NCBI RefSeq assembly: GCF_900086715.1 | Contig: NZ_FLKH01000011.1 | Coordinates: forward strand, 790,683-854,682 | DNA length: 64,000 nucleotides | Direction: 5' to 3' | Source of the DNA: Gracilibacillus timonensis | GTDB lineage: Bacteria > Bacillota > Bacilli > Bacillales > Amphibacillaceae | Shown here: positions 61,178 to 64,000 of the stretch, in pieces | Layout of the letters: the number at the start of each line of letters is the position of its first letter | How positions within the stretch are numbered: the stretch's first letter is position 1 | Notes under the pieces: model-generated | The model's input: only the letters and a program-made list of their open reading frames with translations | What the model was told of the DNA's origin: nothing | Databases searched by the model: none | Position numbers and translations under genes: made by a program

Positions 61178-61990
61178 ATGAAAAAAGAAACATTCTCAAT
61201 CAGTGAATTTGCCAATTCTATAGGTGTTTCTGTAAGGACACTTTATTATTATGATGAGAAAAATATTTTGAAGCCGAGGAGAGATGAAAATACGGGTCAT
61301 CGTGTTTATGAAAAAGAAGATATGCTTCAGCTGCATAAAATTATGACGATGAAGTTTTTAGGGATGAGCTTAGATAACATTAAGGATTATATGCAACTGG
61401 ATATTTTCAATTTAAGCTTTATCGATACGTTAAGGATGCAGGAATCAAAGCTGATAAAAGATAAGGAACAGATTGATAAGGTATTGGATGTCATTCATCG
61501 GACGATATATCTCTTAGAAAATGAAAAAGAAGTGGATCATGATATACTTGTCAGTTTACTGGCAAGTATGCAAAACGAGAAAAAACAGCTGGAGTTGGCG
61601 AAAGGGATTATTAAAGATGATGTTATGAAAAAGTTGTTTCCGCAGAGAGCTGAGGAGAAGATGTTCTTTGAAAAGGAATGGCTGACATTTTGTAAACGGG
61701 TGAAAGAGAATTTTGGGAGGCCGGCAGATAATTCAGAGGTCAAACAAATGCTGACTGACTTTTATAGCCTCATTCTTGATGAGGTCGATATGGATTCTTC
61801 AAAAAAGCTAACGGATATTTTTTCCGTAGATATTAACGTCAAAGAGAATGAAGAACGGGTAGAAGCCTATATTCAAGAAATCGAACGTTTCGTCCCTACA
61901 CCATTCACAGCAGAGGAAAAAACGTGGCTTGAGCAAATAACAACAGATTACATGAGTTTCTTATGTAATCAGAAAGAGAGGGAGAATTAA
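61178..61990 (+). CDS. MerR-family regulator of the efflux operon
   Basis: A 270-residue regulator. The MerR helix-turn-helix (about 1-75) reads FSISEFANSIGVSVRTLYYY and GHRVYEKEDMLQLHKIMTMK. A coiled-coil dimerisation helix (about 80-135) and a C-terminal helical domain of the TipAS type (about 150-265), which binds diverse drugs in homologues, follow. AGAGGGGG precedes the ATG. A promoter with 19-bp spacing lies just upstream, and an MFS exporter gene follows in the same transcript. Drug-induced activation of the pair is the likely circuit. Confidence 0.85.
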   Translation: MKKETFSISEFANSIGVSVRTLYYYDEKNILKPRRDENTGHRVYEKEDMLQLHKIMTMKFLGMSLDNIKDYMQLDIFNLSFIDTLRMQESKLIKDKEQIDKVLDVIHRTIYLLENEKEVDHDILVSLLASMQNEKKQLELAKGIIKDDVMKKLFPQRAEEKMFFEKEWLTFCKRVKENFGRPADNSEVKQMLTDFYSLILDEVDMDSSKKLTDIFSVDINVKENEERVEAYIQEIERFVPTPFTAEEKTWLEQITTDYMSFLCNQKEREN

Positions 61991-62032
61991 ATGAAATTAT
62001 CGAAGCAATCTTTAAGGAGTTTTGCACAATGA
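61991..62032 (+). CDS. Candidate 13-residue leader peptide before the MFS gene
   Basis: ATG at 61991, directly after the merR stop, opens MKLSKQSLRSFAQ and ends at TGA 62030-62032. That stop overlaps the MFS ATG at 62029. GGGAG lies 7-11 nt upstream, and the exporter's own AAGGAG is inside this frame. Its translation would couple to or mask the exporter's start, as in antibiotic-controlled leader peptides. It could also be chance. Confidence 0.4.
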   Translation: MKLSKQSLRSFAQ

Positions 62033-63498
62033 CGAGTCAACATACCAATGGAAAATATGAATATTTAGCAGAAAATCCAAATTTCAAATCAATGCCTATT
62101 ATTATCTCATTAATTATCGGTGCGTTTTTTGCAGTTCTGAATGAAACCTTATTAAATATTGCGTTAACGACATTAATGGGGGAATTTCAAATTACACTTC
62201 CCACCGTTCAGTGGATGGCAACTGGTTTTATGCTGGTGATGGGAATTATCATTCCGGCGTCAGCAATGCTCATGCAATGGTTCTCAACACGACAATTATT
62301 TATAGGAACGATGATCATTTTTACAGTCGGAACAACAATCTGTGCCATTGCACCGAATTTTTCAATCTTGTTGGTTGGTCGTTTAATTCAAGCGGTTGGA
62401 ACAGGTCTGTTACTCCCGATTATATCGAATGTGTTTTTATTAATATTTCCTCCTGAACGTCGTGGAAAGGTGATGGGATTTATGGGGCTAGTTCTCCTGT
62501 TTGCTCCAGCTATCGGACCGACACTTTCAGGGATTATTGTTGAACACTTAGGCTGGCGGTATTTATTTATCGTTGTCATTCCTTTTGCGTTACTTTCTAT
62601 TTTTCTTGCATATAAATACGTCGTTAATGTATTTGAAGTGACGAAGCCGAAAATAGATATCATCTCACTTGTATACTCAACAATTGGATTTGGCGGAACG
62701 GTATATGGGTTTAGTTCTGCAGGCGATTTAGAAAATGGATTTCTAAATCCTGCTGCATATATTCCGATTGTGGTTGGGCTAATCGCCCTGTTATTATTCG
62801 CTTTGAGGCAGTTTAAACTGGATGAACCAATCATGAACCTAAGAGCATTTGCTTTTCCAATGTTTACGCATGGGATCATCTTAGTTTTGTTTGTTCTTAT
62901 GGCCATGTTTGCATCTGAAATTATATTGCCGCTATATATGCAGGGGCCTTTAGCATTATCTCCATCAACAGCCGGTCTGGTTTTATTACCGGGAAGCATA
63001 CTTAGCGGACTCATGTCTCCGGTAATGGGAGCTTTGTTTGATAAATTTGGACCTAAAGTAATGATGATTCCTGCTACACTGATATTGAGCGGAACCATGT
63101 TTATGATGAGCAGCAGATTAAGTTTGGATACTCCTGTGTGGTTTGTGATAGCAGGTTTTATATTATTGATGGTATCCGTATCAGCAATTATGATGCCGGC
63201 CCAAACGAATGCATTAAATCAATTACCTAAGCAGCTGTATCCCCATGGAACTGCTATTGTGACCACGTTACAGCCTGTTGCAGGTGCAATTGGGGTATCA
63301 ATATTTGTTAGTATTATGAGCGCAAGACAAGAAAATATATTGAATCAATCAGCAACGCCAACAGATCCAATTTCTATTAACGAAGCCATGATTGGTGGGA
63401 TGGAACTGGTATATTTTATCGCATTTATTATGGCGGCCATTGCGTTTATCATGTCTTTATTTGTTTACCGGGCTCAAACTAGAGAAATGAATGAATAG
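62029..63498 (+). CDS. MFS multidrug efflux transporter (DHA2/EmrB-like)
   Basis: A 489-residue major facilitator with about 14 helices, the DHA2 drug:proton antiporter layout. Motif A is at MLMQWFSTRQLFIGTMIIFT, motif B-like LVGRLIQAVGTGLLLPIIS and the antiporter motif C-like GLVLLFAPAIGPTLSGIIVE. It closely resembles Lde/MdeA-type exporters of Gram-positive bacteria. The ATG lies 9 nt after AAGGAG and overlaps the stop of a 13-codon frame. It is controlled most likely by the MerR regulator 38 bp upstream. The drug range is unknown. Confidence 0.9.
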   Translation: MTSQHTNGKYEYLAENPNFKSMPIIISLIIGAFFAVLNETLLNIALTTLMGEFQITLPTVQWMATGFMLVMGIIIPASAMLMQWFSTRQLFIGTMIIFTVGTTICAIAPNFSILLVGRLIQAVGTGLLLPIISNVFLLIFPPERRGKVMGFMGLVLLFAPAIGPTLSGIIVEHLGWRYLFIVVIPFALLSIFLAYKYVVNVFEVTKPKIDIISLVYSTIGFGGTVYGFSSAGDLENGFLNPAAYIPIVVGLIALLLFALRQFKLDEPIMNLRAFAFPMFTHGIILVLFVLMAMFASEIILPLYMQGPLALSPSTAGLVLLPGSILSGLMSPVMGALFDKFGPKVMMIPATLILSGTMFMMSSRLSLDTPVWFVIAGFILLMVSVSAIMMPAQTNALNQLPKQLYPHGTAIVTTLQPVAGAIGVSIFVSIMSARQENILNQSATPTDPISINEAMIGGMELVYFIAFIMAAIAFIMSLFVYRAQTREMNE

Positions 63499-63636
63499 GA
63501 GACAGAACAAAACTTTTTAGAACCAACGTCAAAAGGACTTGTGTTAGTTGAGTCGTATAAGAATTTACTCTAATACTTTGAAGAAAAAATGTTTTGATTA
63601 AATAGAAAATCATGAAACTAATCTATAGAAGTGCGC

Positions 63637-63842
63637 GTTCAAAAAGCCCGATGAAAAGGATCAAGAAGTTCAAGGCGGTGCAGTTTTGAGTACCAGAACG
63701 TATGCTTTTCATACGTGAGGAGCGGACTCACGCAGGATGTGTTGACTTCTGCGTTGTCTACAGGACGTGGGCGGTCTTAGTAGAAGTTCCTATATCGCCA
63801 ACGCAGAAATCCGATGCGTCATTTTTATTGGGCTTTTGGAAC
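63637..63842. repeat. 206-bp non-coding element with terminal inverted repeats
   Basis: The ends are GTTCAAAAAGCCC (63637-63649) and GGGCTTTTGGAAC (63830-63842), a 13-bp inverted repeat with one mismatch, with some pairing inside (GATGAAAA / TTTTTATT). The interior is GC-richer and has a perfect hairpin ACGTATG-CTTT-CATACGT-like structure near 63700 and a wide pair ACTTCT / AGAAGT. There is no open frame. It looks like a MITE or a mobile structured RNA element. I have an impression of similar sequences in other Bacillaceae but cannot check. Confidence 0.6.
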
Positions 63843-63948
63843 AACCTCTAGAATAGACCCACTGTTTATATCTATAGAAAGCATTCCTGTATATAAAAAA
63901 ATATGAAGGTAAGTGGGGCTAGAATCGATTGTACAAAAATAGAGCCCT

Positions 63949-63999
63949 CTTGGTACGATAGAGAGTGTCATCGCGATGACCTCGAAATTAGATACCAAG
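63949..63999. repeat. Nested palindrome at the window end
   Basis: Outer arms CTTGGTA (63949-63955) and TACCAAG (63993-63999) enclose a perfect 14-bp palindrome GTCATCGCGATGAC (63967-63980) centred between unpaired 11- and 12-nt arms. It may continue beyond the window. Possibly a regulatory site or the edge of another repeat element. Confidence 0.5.
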
Positions 64000-64000
64000 G

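Overview
The window is a low-GC Firmicute chromosome segment, most likely from a halophilic or alkaliphilic member of the Bacillaceae (Gracilibacillus/Oceanobacillus/Virgibacillus-like). This is inferred from strong Shine-Dalgarno sites, frequent TTG/GTG starts, cre and BirA-type operators, the B. subtilis-like gene order yeaC-yeaD-yebA-guaA, a NaChBac-type sodium channel and two KtrB-type potassium transporters. No tRNA, rRNA, CRISPR array or prophage was recognised.

Layout. 1-1.5 kb: a partial unknown gene and a DUF6270 gene. 1.9-5.6 kb: a ribose-type sugar ABC transporter operon with a cre site. 5.6-7.6 kb: a 51-bp hairpin repeat array split by an IS256-family element. 7.6-9.3 kb: a LOV-STAS blue-light receptor, a DUF3021 protein and a decayed permease. 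9.8-16.1 kb: an AfuABC/FbpABC-like transporter with its own YesM/YesN-type two-component system. 16.2-20.6 kb: amino-acid permease, KtrB and DAACS symporter. 20.7-28.9 kb: a second array, TM2 and broken Excalibur genes, a LysR regulator, thioesterase, bioY with a BirA operator, histidinol phosphatase, iolS and small membrane proteins. 28.9-38.3 kb: a complete myo-inositol catabolic operon (iolABCDEJG on the minus strand) with divergent iolR. 38.4-39.0 kb: a 12-unit 51-bp array. 39.1-47.9 kb: selD-mnmH (tRNA selenouridine), yceI/HxlR, a NERD protein, ung, the sodium channel and a second KtrB. 48.0-50.6 kb: a third 51-bp array invaded by an IS1634-like element flanked by a perfect 201-bp duplication. 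50.7-57.0 kb: yeaC-yeaD-yebA-guaA, with an attenuator-like leader before guaA. 57-61 kb: a mobile-element graveyard (group II intron 5' end, istB, Tn3 tnpA and ABC-2 permease remnants) around three small DUF4183-type or unknown genes and a cold-shock gene. 61-64 kb: a MerR regulator with an MFS multidrug efflux pump, then a 206-bp element with terminal inverted repeats.

How the parts connect. The iol operon converts myo-inositol to acetyl-CoA and DHAP under IolR and probably CcpA. No inositol permease lies beside it, so the orphan sugar ABC transporter at 2-5.6 kb is one candidate. SelD feeds MnmH. The MerR gene probably controls the efflux gene behind it.

The most unusual signal is a set of intergenic tandem arrays with unrelated or diverged spacer sequences. 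They all share one architecture: a short hairpin followed by about 30 bp of spacer, with a period of exactly 51 bp. Two of these arrays have been targets of insertion sequences. In the 48-kb array the paired bases change together between units, which suggests the hairpin is under selection.
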